From positions 249,269 through 313,268 of the forward strand of contig BCKQ01000014.1 in the NCBI GenBank assembly GCA_001600695.1: 64,000 nucleotides of DNA, given 5' to 3'. Below are positions 10,857-22,042 of the stretch, piece by piece. The notes under the pieces are model-generated. The model did no database searches, was not told the DNA's origin, and was given only the letters and a program-made list of their open reading frames with translations. The translations under genes were made by a program, and so were the position numbers. Within the stretch, counting starts at the first letter, position 1. The number at the start of each line of letters is the position of its first letter. This DNA comes from Ascoidea asiatica (taxonomy: Eukaryota > Ascomycota > Saccharomycetes > Ascoideales > Ascoideaceae).

Positions 10857-11941
10857 GTAATAGTAATAGTAATAATCTTATAAATCAAGAATTATTTGAA
10901 TTATTTTCAATGACTTTAAATAATAATTCAAATTTAAATAAATTAATAATTATTGGAATTTCAAATACTTTAGATTTAAATGATAAAATTTTACCAAGAT
11001 TACGAATAAATGGTTTAAAATTAAATTTAATTTCATTTAAATCATATAATTCAATTGAAATTTCAAATATTATAAAATTTAAATTAAATCAAATTAATTC
11101 TTTAAATATTTTTAATCCTTCAAGTATAATGTTAATTTCAAAAAAATGTTGTAATTTTGGAGATTTAAGAAAAGTTTTTGAAATTTGTTATAAAAGTATA
11201 GAATTAGTTGAAAATCAAGTTAAAGAATTATATTTAAGAAATGAAAATAATTTAAAAAATTTTTTTGAATTAAATTTTAATAATTGTCCAAAAATTAATT
11301 TAATTCATATTTCAAAAATTTTTTCAAATTTAAGTAATGATACATATAGTAAATTTCAAAAATTAAATTTACAAACTCAAATTGTTTTATGTTGTCTTTT
11401 AAATTATGAAGATAAAGTTAATAAAATTATTGAAGAATTTAATAATAATAATAATAATAAAAAAATTAATGGAAATAATGAAATTGAGAATGAAAAATAT
11501 AAATTAAAAGAAGAAAATATTGAATTAATGAGACATAAATTTAAAAATGAATTAATACCTTCAGAAATGACTAATAATAATAATAATAAAGAAAATAAAG
11601 ATAAAGAAAATTCAATGATGAAATATTTAATTAATATTAATGAATTTTATCATTATTATAAAAAATTATTAAAACCAGATAGAGTTATATCATCATTATC
11701 AAAATTTGAATTTATTGAAATTATTACAAATTTAGATTCTTTAAGTTTAATAAATTTATCAAATAATAATAAAAATAATAATGGTAAACTTGGAAATAAA
11801 AATATAAGTAATTTTTGTTCAAGAAATATTGGATCTGCAATAAATAAAAAACAAATAATGAAAATTGCAGAAGATATTGTATTTCTACGAAAAATTTTAA
11901 ATAATAAAGAAGATCTTAATAAATTATTAGGAAAAAAATAA
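9440..11941 (+). CDS. CDC6: Replication licensing AAA+ ATPase Cdc6
   Basis: Loads MCM2-7 at origins together with ORC and Cdt1. The 833-residue product is longer than S. cerevisiae Cdc6 (about 513) because of Asn/Ser-rich insertions. Residues 1-280 are disordered and carry several CDK-type S/T-P sites (LSPSNKK, LTPPK, LSPSKK, ISPKKKR, NTPEK), fitting cell-cycle phosphorylation. The AAA+ core follows: Walker A GPPGTGKT at 332-339, Walker B LLLDELDS with Asp452-Glu453, sensor 1 IIGISNTLD, and a sensor 2-type GDLRK. A winged-helix C-terminus with Asn-rich insertions completes it. Orc1 is the main alternative, but no BAH domain is present and the sensor 1 and GDLRK regions match Cdc6. The upstream MCB/SCB cluster agrees with G1/S expression. 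Confidence 0.93.
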
Positions 11942-12947
11942 ATAATTTTTTATAAAGTATATAGAATTTGTATAGTATTAAAATTTTGATAAATTAAGTA
12001 ATATATTTCATGATCAAATAATTAGTTTTTTTTTCTATTGTAGTTTTACAAAGACTTTTTATTTAATTGAGAAATCTCTTTTAGTCTCTGAAATTGAAAA
12101 AAATAATCTATATTTATTTTATAAAAACTTTTCATCTTTTAGATTCAATTGAAAAGCATTTTATCCTTTAAAGTATTCTAACAAACTTGATAAAAATTGT
12201 TTCCTTTACATTTCTGTCCAAGTACTCCACTATTTCAGTATATTCTAGAATTCAAATAATACTCACTTTTTCATTTTAATTAGATAATCGAATAAATGCT
12301 GAATGAATCAAGTTAAATAACCACTGCCTCAATGGAACTGATTAACAGAAGAATATCATTTCACTTCAATTATATCGTACAACAGTAGTTCAATTCAAAT
12401 ATCAATATCAGTGAGTTTGAATAAAAATGGCCCAATTCGGAAATATTCTGAGGTTATACACTTTTTGTGGGTTAAAACCACCAACATGGGTGGAATGCAC
12501 AAACACATTCAAGTGCCGAGGAGTGCGTCACGTTTCAAACCACCTACATGGGTCTAATAACACAAAGCCAGTTCTGTGGATGCTCTTCCTTCAAATCACA
12601 TGACTCCTTTTTTTTTCGTCTTTGTTAGAAAAACGGGTGAATACGCCGCTAACATCAACGCTAACATTATTGTTAATGTTACTAAATTTTATGCTTTTCT
12701 TTCATTATCTCAATAATAATAATAATAATAATAAAGTAAAGTAAAGTAAAGTAAAATAAAATAAAATAAATAGGTCAGTGAAGAAAAGAACCAGATTGGG
12801 ATTTGAAATTAAATTTAATCAACTTCAATACTATTCCTTTCTTTTCTTTTCTTTTTTGATCATTTTTTTTTTTAGATATAAATAAATCATAAGTTCATCA
12901 CATTCAAAATCCTTTTTTTTTTAATTCTTTTCAGATAAAGTTCAATA
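11942..12947. promoter_or_regulatory. CDC6-HSF1 intergenic region, HSF1 promoter
   Basis: About 1 kb. It holds a palindromic heat-shock-element core TTCTAGAA at 12243-12250 (possible autoregulation), and a GC-richer island at 12470-12590 with the 17-bp direct repeat AAACCACCWACATGGGT at 12475-12491 and 12537-12553. A 14-mer, CCAGTTCTGTGGAT, at 12568-12581 recurs inverted at 28509-28522. Low-complexity AAT and AAAGT/AAAAT tandems follow at about 12713-12772. No gene was seen. Confidence 0.5.
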
Positions 12948-13083
12948 ATGGCGTCAAATACTCTGAATAGTTTCAATAATAATAATAATAATAATAACAA
13001 TCATATCAATTATAATATTGATAATATAAATACCACTAATGAAAATGAAAATATAAATGAAAATGAAAATGAAAATGAAAATG

Positions 13084-13117
<34 letters not shown>

Positions 13118-15631
13118 ATTACAATTACAAAGTCCATCTGATTTAAATATTGATATTAATTCAATAATTAATTCTATATATAATGATTCAAATCAAAATC
13201 ATATTCAAAATAATGATAATCAAAATCAAATTGATAATATTATTGCAAATATATCTTCAAATTCTCTCATTGATGCTAATATATCTTCTAATTTAAATAA
13301 TAATATAAATAATAATATAAATCCAAATATAGATCCTCAGAATGATAATATTAATATTGATAATATAATAAATAATAATGAAAATAATAATTCTAATAAT
13401 AATAATAATAACATCAATAATAATTCATTAATTTTATCTCCATATAAACAACATAGATCTTTAGTTGACTTTTCTCCAAAACCAATTCTTTCAAATGTAT
13501 CTAATGATTATATAAATCAAAAAGATATTGATGAAATTATTAATGGTAATTTCTTATCAAATTCAAATTCTAATCCAATTTCAAATACCATTTCAAATAC
13601 CATTTCAAATACCATTTCAAATACAAATACAAATACAACTTCAAATTCAATTTCAAATAATAATACAAATTCAAATATAAATACAAATTTAAGTAATAAT
13701 AAAGATTTAACAACTGTAAATAATCAAAATTCATTTCCATATATAAATTTACCACAAAATATTTATGATAATTTAAATAATAATTTAAAATTATCAAAAA
13801 ATTCTTCTTCTTTATCAACAATTCCAAATTTAAATTTAAATCATATATCAAATTTAAATTTAAATAATCTTAATAATTTAAATAACTTAAATAACTTAAA
13901 TAACTTAAATAACTTAAATAATCTAAATAGAAAATTATCTCTTAAAAAACAAATAAATTCAAAAAAAAAAATTAATAATTCAAATTCAAAAAATAGACCT
14001 GCTTTTGTAATGAAACTTTGGTCAATGGTTAATGATAAATTTAATTCAAATTATATTCAATGGATGCCAAATGGTAAATCTTTTAAAGTTATTAATAGAG
14101 AATCTTTTATGAAAAATATTTTACCAAAATATTTTAAACATAATAATTTTGCAAGTTTTGTAAGACAATTAAATATGTATGGTTGGCATAAAGTTCAAGA
14201 TATTTCAAATAATTCAAATAATTTAATAACTTCAAATTCAAATACTTCCAGTAATTCAAATACTTCCAATAATACAAATAATCCTGGTAATCCAAATGAA
14301 GTTTGGCAATTTGAATCTCCATATTTTCAAAGAGATAGAGAAGATTTATTAGATAATATTGTTAGAAATAAATCAAGTAAAAATGATGAAATTGAAGAAG
14401 AAATTGATTTAAATATAATTTTAAATGAAATTGAAAGAATTAAAATGTCTCATAATTTAATTACAAATGATTTAAAAAGATTATCAAATGATAATACTAT
14501 GCTTTGGAAAGAAGTTTATAATAATAGAGAAAGAGTTAAAAAACAAACTGAAACTTTAAAATTAATGATGGGTTATTTAGCAGGAATTTTTAGTAATACT
14601 CAATATAAAAATAAATTTGAATCATTATCATTTATGAATAATTTAAATAATTCAATTAATAATAAAAATATTAATAAAAATAATAATATTAATAATAATA
14701 ATAATATAAATAATATAAATAATATTAATAATTCAATTTCAAAAACTATTACTGATAATTCTAATTCTAATATTATAAGTGATGAATTAATTAATTATAA
14801 TCCAAATAAAAATTATTCAAATTATAATGATTTGAATGATTTGAATGATTTAAATGATTTGAATGATTTAAATGGAATAAATAATAATAATAATAATAGC
14901 AACATAAATAATATTAATAATGAAACAAATATGGATAATAATAGTAATAATTTTGTAATTCAAACTTCTCTGTATAATACAAAACAAAGATTAATGTTAA
15001 CAAATTTTGCAAATAATAGTAATAATAATACACCAGAATCTATAAATTCTTTTAATAATTTAAATAATAATAAATTAGAAAATTTTAATCCAGAAAAAAT
15101 TACATTTTATAATAATTTAGTATCAGAAAATAATTCTAAAATTTCTAATATTGATAATCCACAATCAATTTCTCCATTTTTAGATTCAAATTCAAATTTA
15201 AACTCAAATTCTAATTCTAATTTAAATATAAATATAAATGCAAGTATAACTGATCCAAATGTAATACCTGTTTTAAATTCTTCTAAAAAAGATATTTCAA
15301 ATCTTGTAAATAATGGAAATCAAAATTTAAATATTAATCCAATTATAAATGATATTCATTCATTTAGTAATAATATTGATTTAAATCCAAGTATAAATAC
15401 AATACCAAGTGTTAATATAACTCCAAGTATTAATTTAAATTCAAATAATAATAGTATTTCTAATAGTATTCCTATTAATGGATCTAATATACCAAATAAA
15501 TTACAAAATGGAAATTCATTATTAACAAATAAAAAACAAAATTTAGGATCTGAATTTTTAAGTTCACCAGGTGATATATCAGAATATGAATCTCCAAATT
15601 TTATTAATGCATTAGGATCACCTTTAAATGA

Positions 15632-15705
<74 letters not shown>

Positions 15706-16097
15706 TAAATAATAATGGAGAAGAATTTGAACAAATTACAAATAATCTTAAAAAACAAGAAGAATCAATAAAAAATTTAGAAGATATTATGGAAAAATAT
15801 AATTATACAAATAATTTAAATAATTTAAATAATTTAAATAATCATAATGATATAGATAATTTTGATATTGTAACAAATGGAACAGAATTTATTGATACAA
15901 ATCATTTTATTAATGATGATTTTATTTTAAGTCCATCAAGTCCAAATAATTTAAATAATTTAAATAATAATGAACAAATTTCAACAGAATTTAATAATAT
16001 TAATTCAATAAAAAGACCAGCTATTGATTTTTCTATACCTAATGGATCTATAGAAGAATTACCTTCAAAAAAAAGAAAAAGTGATAAATTTTCATAA
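12948..16097 (+). CDS. HSF1: Heat shock transcription factor
   Basis: Trimeric nuclear activator binding nGAAn/nTTCn arrays. The 1049-residue product compares with about 830 in S. cerevisiae, the excess being Asn-rich. The HSF DNA-binding domain starts at residue 350 (RPAFVMKLWSMV) and contains the signature KYFKHNNFASFVRQLNMYGWH; an Asn/Ser-rich insertion splits the wing before WQFESPYFQR. A heptad-repeat trimerisation coiled coil lies at about 482-555 (LNEIERIK, LKRLSNDNTMLWKEV). The long Asn-rich flanks (1-340 and 560-1040) probably hold the activation regions. A basic KKRK motif close to the C-terminus may be a nuclear localisation signal. An (AAT)24 tract encodes poly-Asn at nt 15633-15704. 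In-frame CTG codons are at 12963 and 14970. Confidence 0.96.
15633..15704 (+). repeat. (AAT)n trinucleotide tract coding poly-Asn in HSF1
   Basis: Twenty-four uninterrupted AAT triplets within the HSF1 reading frame. Pure trinucleotide runs of this length are prone to length variation between strains. Mixed AAT/AAC Asn tracts in KAR4 (4315-4400) look older and more stable by comparison. Confidence 0.9.
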
Positions 16098-16891
16098 GTG
16101 ATTATTTGAATTTTATTTATTTATATGATATGATATGATATGATATGATATGATATGATATGTATTTTGTAATTTTAATAGCTATTTTTAGTCTAAATTA
16201 TGTAGTTTTAGAAATAGATTAAAAATTTGGTTTGGATTGGTTTAACTATATGGTAGTATTGTTTAAAATAGAGTAATTAAACTTTTATTATCTTGGTTAT
16301 TGATATAGACTTTATTTTGAATATTGGTTTATTAAGAAGAAATAATTACTGCATATGAAATTAGATAGAATTTCTCAATCATCAAATATTTAAAGATATT
16401 TTTGATATTGAGTATCAATATTCTCATTTCTAAAATTGAATTGGAATTTGATTTATAATTTGTAGAATTCTGAAAGATTAAAACTATTCTTATTATCAAA
16501 AAAGAAAGAAAGTATCTTAAATAACAAGTGCAATTGGCATTGAATAAAACAATGAAATAAAATAAAAAACAGTTAAACAATTTTAGATTAAAAAGATAAC
16601 GAGATTATAGAACAAACCAAAAGAGGGAATCCGCCCGAGGGTATAAACTCAAAAAGTCAGGTGATTAAACCCGAATAAAGCCGAAATTCAATCTGGATTG
16701 GCCACGGATCCGGATTATCCGCGGATTGTTTTCAATCTCGGCAGAAGAAACAAGAAAAGAAGAAACAAAAGAAGCAGAAGAAGCTGCAGAAGCAGAAGCA
16801 GAAGAAATATCGCCACCAGATTCAAAAGAAGGTAGAATATCTGAAGAAGAGAAGAAGAAGAAGATAGTTACATCTATTATAGCTCATTTCA
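16098..16891. promoter_or_regulatory. HSF1-PRP22 intergenic region
   Basis: A pentanucleotide microsatellite (TATGA) of about 7.8 units at 16124-16162 follows the HSF1 stop directly. A GC-richer island at about 16620-16730 contains the perfect palindrome CGGATTATCCG (16711-16721) beside CGGATCCG. The spacing CGG-N5-CCG could suit a Zn2Cys6 dimer. A purine-rich leader with many GAA triplets runs to the PRP22 ATG; the open frame in it (16726-16923) has no ATG start and is treated as leader. Confidence 0.5.
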
Positions 16892-19800
16892 ATGGAAGAA
16901 ATAAAGAAAGTAGTAACATTTAAAAAAATCTCAAAACTTCTTTCAAAAGAATTAGAATTAAATGAAAATGATGAAAATTTAAAAACTTTATCACAATTTA
17001 TAATTGAATTAAATTTAAATTCAAAAAATTTAAAAGAATTTAAAATTTCTTTAATTAATAATGATGCTGAATTTAATGATGATTTAATTAATCAAATTTA
17101 TAATATTATTCATAATTCTCATCCAAAATTTTCAAATTTAAATAAAATTAATGATGAAGTGAAAAAAAGTATTCCTATAAAACTTCAAAAACAAAGTAAT
17201 GGAAATGATATTCATTATATAGATCATGATGATAATATTAATGATAATAATCATAATAAGATAAAAAGACAGAAACAAAATGAAAATGAAAATCAAAATC
17301 AAAATAAAAACAAAAAAGAAAATTTATATGAAGATGAATATCCAATTTTAAATAAAATTTATTATGCAAAAGTTAAAAATATAACTAAATTTGGTTGTTT
17401 TTTAAAAATTAATCAAATTAAAAATTCTCCAGATGCTTTATTACATATATCTCAAATTTCAAATGAAAAAATTGAAAATTTAAATGATATTATTTCAATT
17501 AATGATAATCTTTTTGTTAAATTAATAAAATTTGATAAAATTAATAATAAATTAAATTTATCAATGAAAAATATTGATCAAAATTTAGGTATAGAAATTA
17601 TTCAAGATAATAATAATATTAGTAATAATATTTCAAGAAAAAGAAATAATAACTCCTATAAAGGAACTGGTAGTAATGCAATTGATCTTTCAAGAGGTAG
17701 ACCTGAAGAAAAAATTGCAATTCATGATAATTCTTCTAAAAAAAGATTAAGTTCTCAAGAAAGATTTGAATTACAACAATTAAAAGCTTCTGGTTTCTAT
17801 TCCAATGATGATTCTAATAATAATAATTCCATTATTTCAAATAATAATAATAATATTAATAATAATAAATTTAAAATAAATTTAGAAAATGATTTTCATG
17901 AAGATTTTGAAGATGAAATTGAAAATGAATTTGATAATGAAGAAGATATTCAAATTGAAATTAATAATGATATACCTCCATTTTTAGGAAATGGTAATAA
18001 TAATAAATTTTTAAAAAAATTTCAAATTGATGATAATTTTTCAAATAAAATTATTAAAAATCCAGAAGGTAGTTTAAATAAAAGTATTTCAATTGGTTCA
18101 AAACTTTTATTAGAATTTAAAGAAAAAAAATTACAACAATTAAAACAATTAAGATTCAATTCAATTGAAAAAAAAAAATTATCAAGAATAAATGATCCAA
18201 TGTTTAATAATAATAATAATAATAATAATAATATTAGTACTAATAACAATGAAGATGATAACATAATTAATGAAATTGATGAAAATTTTAATTGGAAATC
18301 AAATAAAAGAAATAAAGATATTTCATTTGGTAAAAAATCAAAATTATCAATTAAAGAACAAAAAGAATCTTTACCAATTTTTAAAATGAGAAATCAATTA
18401 ATTTCTTTATTAAATAATAATCAATGTATTGTAATAATTGGTGAAACTGGTTCTGGTAAAACAACTCAAATTCCTCAATTTTTAGAAGAAGAAGGTTTTT
18501 CAAATCCTGGTAATGGTATGATTGGTATTACTCAACCAAGAAGAGTTGCTGCAGAATCTGTTGCAAAAAGAGTTGCTGAAGAAAAAAATGTTTATTTAGG
18601 TGATGAAGTTGGTTATACAATTCGTTTTGATGATAGAACTTCTCAATATACTTCAATAAAATATATGACTGATGGTATGCTTCAAAGAGAAGCTTTAATT
18701 GATCCAGATATGACTAATTATAATGTTATAATGTTAGATGAAGCTCATGAAAGAACAATTGCAACTGATATTCTTTTTGCTTTATTAAAACAAGCTGCAA
18801 AAAGAAGACCAGATTTAAAATTAATTATAACTTCTGCAACTTTAGATGCTGAAAAATTTTCAAAATATTTTGATAATTGTCCAATTTTAAATGTACCCGG
18901 AAGAACATTTCCAGTTGAAATAATTTATTCAAAAGAGCCTGAATATGATTATTTTTCTGCAACTTTAGATTCAATTGTTAAAATTCATATTTCTGAACCA
19001 AAAGGTGATATTTTAGTTTTTTTAACAGGTCAAGAAGAAATTGATACATGTTGTGAAATTTTGAATCAAAGAATGAAAACTTTAGGTAAATCAATTCCTG
19101 AATTAATAATTTTACCTGTTTATTCTGCTTTACCAGGTGAAATGCAAAGTAAAATTTTTGAACCATCTCCAAATGGTTCAAGAAAATGTGTTATTGCAAC
19201 AAATATTGCTGAAACTTCAATTACTATTGATGGAATTTATTATGTTATTGATCCTGGTTTTGTAAAAATGAATGCTTATGATCCAAAATTAGGAATGGAT
19301 TCTTTAATAATATCTCCAATTTCTCAAGCTCAAGCAAAACAAAGAGCTGGTAGAGCTGGTAGAACAGGACCTGGAAAATGTTATAGATTATATACTTCAA
19401 AGGCTTATGAAACTGAAATGCAACCAAATTCAATACCTGAAATTCAAAGACAAAATTTATCAAATACAATTTTAATGTTAAAAGCTATGGGTATCAATGA
19501 TTTATTAAATTTTGAATTTATGGATCCACCTCCTGAACCAATTTTAACTACAGCTTTAGAAGAATTATATAATTTATCTGCTTTAGATGAAGAAGGACTT
19601 CTTACAAGATTAGGTAGAAAAATGGCAGAATTTCCAATGGATCCTTCATTAGCAAAATCTTTAATTACTTCTGTAGATATGAAATGTTCAATAGAAATGT
19701 TAACTATAGTTTCAATGCTATCAGTACAAAATATATTTTATAGACCAAAAGATAAAAAAGAAATTGCTGATAGAAAAAAAGCAAAATTTAATAATCGTTA

Positions 19801-20341
19801 TGGGGATCATATTACTCTTTTAAATGTTTATAATTCTTGGCAATTAAATAATTGTCTGAAAGGATGGTGTGATGATAATTTTATCCAAGAAAGAAGTTTA
19901 AGAAGAGCAAGAGATATTAGAAATCAGTTATTAAAAATTATGCAAAGATATAAACATCCTTTGATAAGTTGTGGGAAAAAACTAGATTTGATAAGAAAAA
20001 CTTTATGTTCTGGATTTTTTAAGAATTGCGCCAAAAGAGATCCTCAAGAAAGAGGTGTATATAAGACATTGATTGGTAGAACAGAAGTTTTTATGCATCC
20101 ATCTTCAGCATTATTTGGGAAAAGTGGTGTAGATTATGTTATTTATCATACATTATTATCGACAACAAAAGAATATATGACTTTTGTAACATCAATTGAT
20201 CCAAAATGGTTAATTGAAGTTGCATCTACATTTTTCAAACTTTCAGATGGAACTAATAGAAAAAATATGGATAAATTCTCTTTGAGATCTTTAACAGCAA
20301 GTAGAGGTCCAAGGAAAAAGTCAATTATGCCAAAGTTTTAA
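16892..20341 (+). CDS. PRP22: Pre-mRNA splicing DEAH-box helicase Prp22
   Basis: Spliceosomal RNA helicase that releases spliced mRNA and proofreads 3' splice sites; human counterpart DHX8. The 1149-residue product matches family length. An N-terminal helical region is followed by an S1 RNA-binding domain (about 150-230, KNITKFGCFLKI), which separates Prp22 from Prp2, Prp16 and Prp43. The helicase core follows: motif I GETGSGKT at 517-524, DEAH at 616-619, SAT near 648 and QRAGRAGR near 819, then the winged-helix, ratchet and OB domains. The C-terminal HPSSALF and TTKEYM segments are typical. Codon 989 (CTG, 19856-19858) falls where I recall metazoan DHX8 having Ser (NNKFSNPWC). Confidence 0.96.
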   Translation: MEEIKKVVTFKKISKLLSKELELNENDENLKTLSQFIIELNLNSKNLKEFKISLINNDAEFNDDLINQIYNIIHNSHPKFSNLNKINDEVKKSIPIKLQKQSNGNDIHYIDHDDNINDNNHNKIKRQKQNENENQNQNKNKKENLYEDEYPILNKIYYAKVKNITKFGCFLKINQIKNSPDALLHISQISNEKIENLNDIISINDNLFVKLIKFDKINNKLNLSMKNIDQNLGIEIIQDNNNISNNISRKRNNNSYKGTGSNAIDLSRGRPEEKIAIHDNSSKKRLSSQERFELQQLKASGFYSNDDSNNNNSIISNNNNNINNNKFKINLENDFHEDFEDEIENEFDNEEDIQIEINNDIPPFLGNGNNNKFLKKFQIDDNFSNKIIKNPEGSLNKSISIGSKLLLEFKEKKLQQLKQLRFNSIEKKKLSRINDPMFNNNNNNNNNISTNNNEDDNIINEIDENFNWKSNKRNKDISFGKKSKLSIKEQKESLPIFKMRNQLISLLNNNQCIVIIGETGSGKTTQIPQFLEEEGFSNPGNGMIGITQPRRVAAESVAKRVAEEKNVYLGDEVGYTIRFDDRTSQYTSIKYMTDGMLQREALIDPDMTNYNVIMLDEAHERTIATDILFALLKQAAKRRPDLKLIITSATLDAEKFSKYFDNCPILNVPGRTFPVEIIYSKEPEYDYFSATLDSIVKIHISEPKGDILVFLTGQEEIDTCCEILNQRMKTLGKSIPELIILPVYSALPGEMQSKIFEPSPNGSRKCVIATNIAETSITIDGIYYVIDPGFVKMNAYDPKLGMDSLIISPISQAQAKQRAGRAGRTGPGKCYRLYTSKAYETEMQPNSIPEIQRQNLSNTILMLKAMGINDLLNFEFMDPPPEPILTTALEELYNLSALDEEGLLTRLGRKMAEFPMDPSLAKSLITSVDMKCSIEMLTIVSMLSVQNIFYRPKDKKEIADRKKAKFNNRYGDHITLLNVYNSWQLNNCLKGWCDDNFIQERSLRRARDIRNQLLKIMQRYKHPLISCGKKLDLIRKTLCSGFFKNCAKRDPQERGVYKTLIGRTEVFMHPSSALFGKSGVDYVIYHTLLSTTKEYMTFVTSIDPKWLIEVASTFFKLSDGTNRKNMDKFSLRSLTASRGPRKKSIMPKF

Positions 20342-20899
20342 ACTACATTTCCTAGAAATTGAATAAAATTTCAAATGATCTAATTTTATTAAGAAAACTT
20401 GAAGCTGATCTGTTTATAAAAGATGTATAATCTCACAATCTATCTATTTCTATAAAAAGGAATGTTTAATAATCAAAACGATTGCTTATTTGAACTACAA
20501 TATAACAGCTTTTATTTGAATTTGTGGATCAAATATATATACCGGAGCAGCCAGAATAAATTTCTTTGCAAATTAGAGATTCTTGCTTTGTGATTGTAGA
20601 TATTCAAATTGAGATGCCTAATGGACCTTTGTTTAAAGAATAGTTGCCAAAGAAATTATTTTTTATGAGTGAGTGAACACTTATTCAGCTAAATCATTAA
20701 TTCTTATTAGCATTAGTAAATAATATACACTTCTGCAAATTCAGAAAAAACAATTATTATTATAATGCCTTTCTAATTTCTGTGCAAATGGGTTTCAATT
20801 TTTCAAATATTCCTAACAATTGAAATAAGCTACTCAATTAGAAGTAAAAACTCTATAGACTTTTTCATTTTTTTTTTTTGTTTATTTAACAAGATTGAA
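20342..20899. other. Convergent intergenic region
   Basis: 558 bp between the stops of PRP22 (+) and the ADIP-like gene (-). AT-rich with a T-run at about 20870. It must hold both 3' ends. No ORF or RNA gene recognised. Confidence 0.6.
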
Positions 20900-22042
20900 T
20901 TATGATTTCAAATTTAACTTTTCTTTATATTGATCTAATAAATTAATTGTTGTTTTCCAATTTTGTTTTAAATTCCTTAGTTCATCATTAACTAAAGTCA
21001 ATTGATTTTCTCTTTCACTTAATAGTTTTTTATATTGATTAATTTTTTCATTTGTAAATTTATCAATATCAATATTTGAGAAACTTGACTGTGATAAAAT
21101 CTTAATAAAATTTAATTTAAAATGTGTAAAATTTAAATCATTATATTCATGTATTAAATTTAAATTATTATTATCAAAATACTTGATAATATCTTTTTCT
21201 TTATCTTTTTCTAAATTTAGTTGATCATTAGAAAGATAGTTATATAAATTAATTAAAAATGATGATAGTTGATTATTTTGATCTTTCATTGAATTCAATG
21301 AAGTTAATAAATTCTGTCTAGAAATATTTTCATTTTTTTCCTTTATTTTATCTGTTTCATTTTCAACATTTATTGTTTCATTTGTATTAAAATTTAAATT
21401 TGTGGTTAGGTTTATTGGTTGTATAGAATTTGATTTCAGTTTAAGAATAACATTTTGATCATTTTCTTTAAAACTTTTATTTTTAATGTTTATCAAAGTT
21501 AATATCTTATTACTTAAATTTTCGATCACTTGGTTATTTTTATTTTTAGTTATTCTTGAATCTGTAAGTAAATCCTTATAATTATTATTTAGAGAAGTAA
21601 ATTCATTAGAAAGATTTGATAATTTAAAACTAGTTTCTTTTACACTTTTTTGTAATTTAGAATTTTCATTCAATAACTTGAAATTCTGAGTTCTTAAATC
21701 TTTATTCGTTAACCTTATCTTTAAATAATTTTTAGCTAGTCTTTGATATAATAAATTGTTATTATTAGTGTTGGATATTGAGGTTATTGAACTATCCGCT
21801 TTTAATTTTGATTTTGATTTAGCTCTATCCAATTTATTCAATAAAGAACTTATTATATTTATTATATTCTTATCATTGGAGATCATTACACTTTGATTAT
21901 CTTTTAAAGCTCCAGAATCAACAGATTGAAATAATAGTTTACCAGTTTGAGATGAAAGATCAATGAAACCTTTTGTTGATAGTCTGGAATTGATAACATT
22001 AGAGGCAGCTTTAATTGACTCTAGTTCCTTTTCGATATTCAT
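20900..22042 (-). CDS. Coiled-coil protein, probable ADIP/Msd1 (SSX2IP) family
   Basis: A 380-codon gene. The frame stays open upstream to 22078, but the only ATG is at 22040-22042, giving an MNIEKELESIK start. The N-terminus (about 1-75) resembles the ADIP domain: a helix with INSRLSTKGFIDL, a linker, then IINIISSLLNKLDR and further heptads. The rest (about 90-175 and 215-375) is predominantly coiled coil with Asn- and Lys-rich stretches. In the ADIP family, fission yeast Msd1 and vertebrate SSX2IP anchor microtubule minus ends at spindle pole bodies or centrosomes. The assignment rests on pattern recognition of the N-terminus only. Another spindle-pole or kinetochore coiled-coil protein is possible. 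Confidence 0.5.
   Translation of the reverse strand: MNIEKELESIKAASNVINSRLSTKGFIDLSSQTGKLLFQSVDSGALKDNQSVMISNDKNIINIISSLLNKLDRAKSKSKLKADSSITSISNTNNNNLLYQRLAKNYLKIRLTNKDLRTQNFKLLNENSKLQKSVKETSFKLSNLSNEFTSLNNNYKDLLTDSRITKNKNNQVIENLSNKILTLINIKNKSFKENDQNVILKLKSNSIQPINLTTNLNFNTNETINVENETDKIKEKNENISRQNLLTSLNSMKDQNNQLSSFLINLYNYLSNDQLNLEKDKEKDIIKYFDNNNLNLIHEYNDLNFTHFKLNFIKILSQSSFSNIDIDKFTNEKINQYKKLLSERENQLTLVNDELRNLKQNWKTTINLLDQYKEKLNLKS

Noticed and set aside
16726-16923. Acidic Glu-rich open frame overlapping the PRP22 start
   Set aside because: It begins with TTG, has no ATG, lies in another frame and reflects a GAA-repeat leader. The PRP22 ATG at 16892 fits the family.
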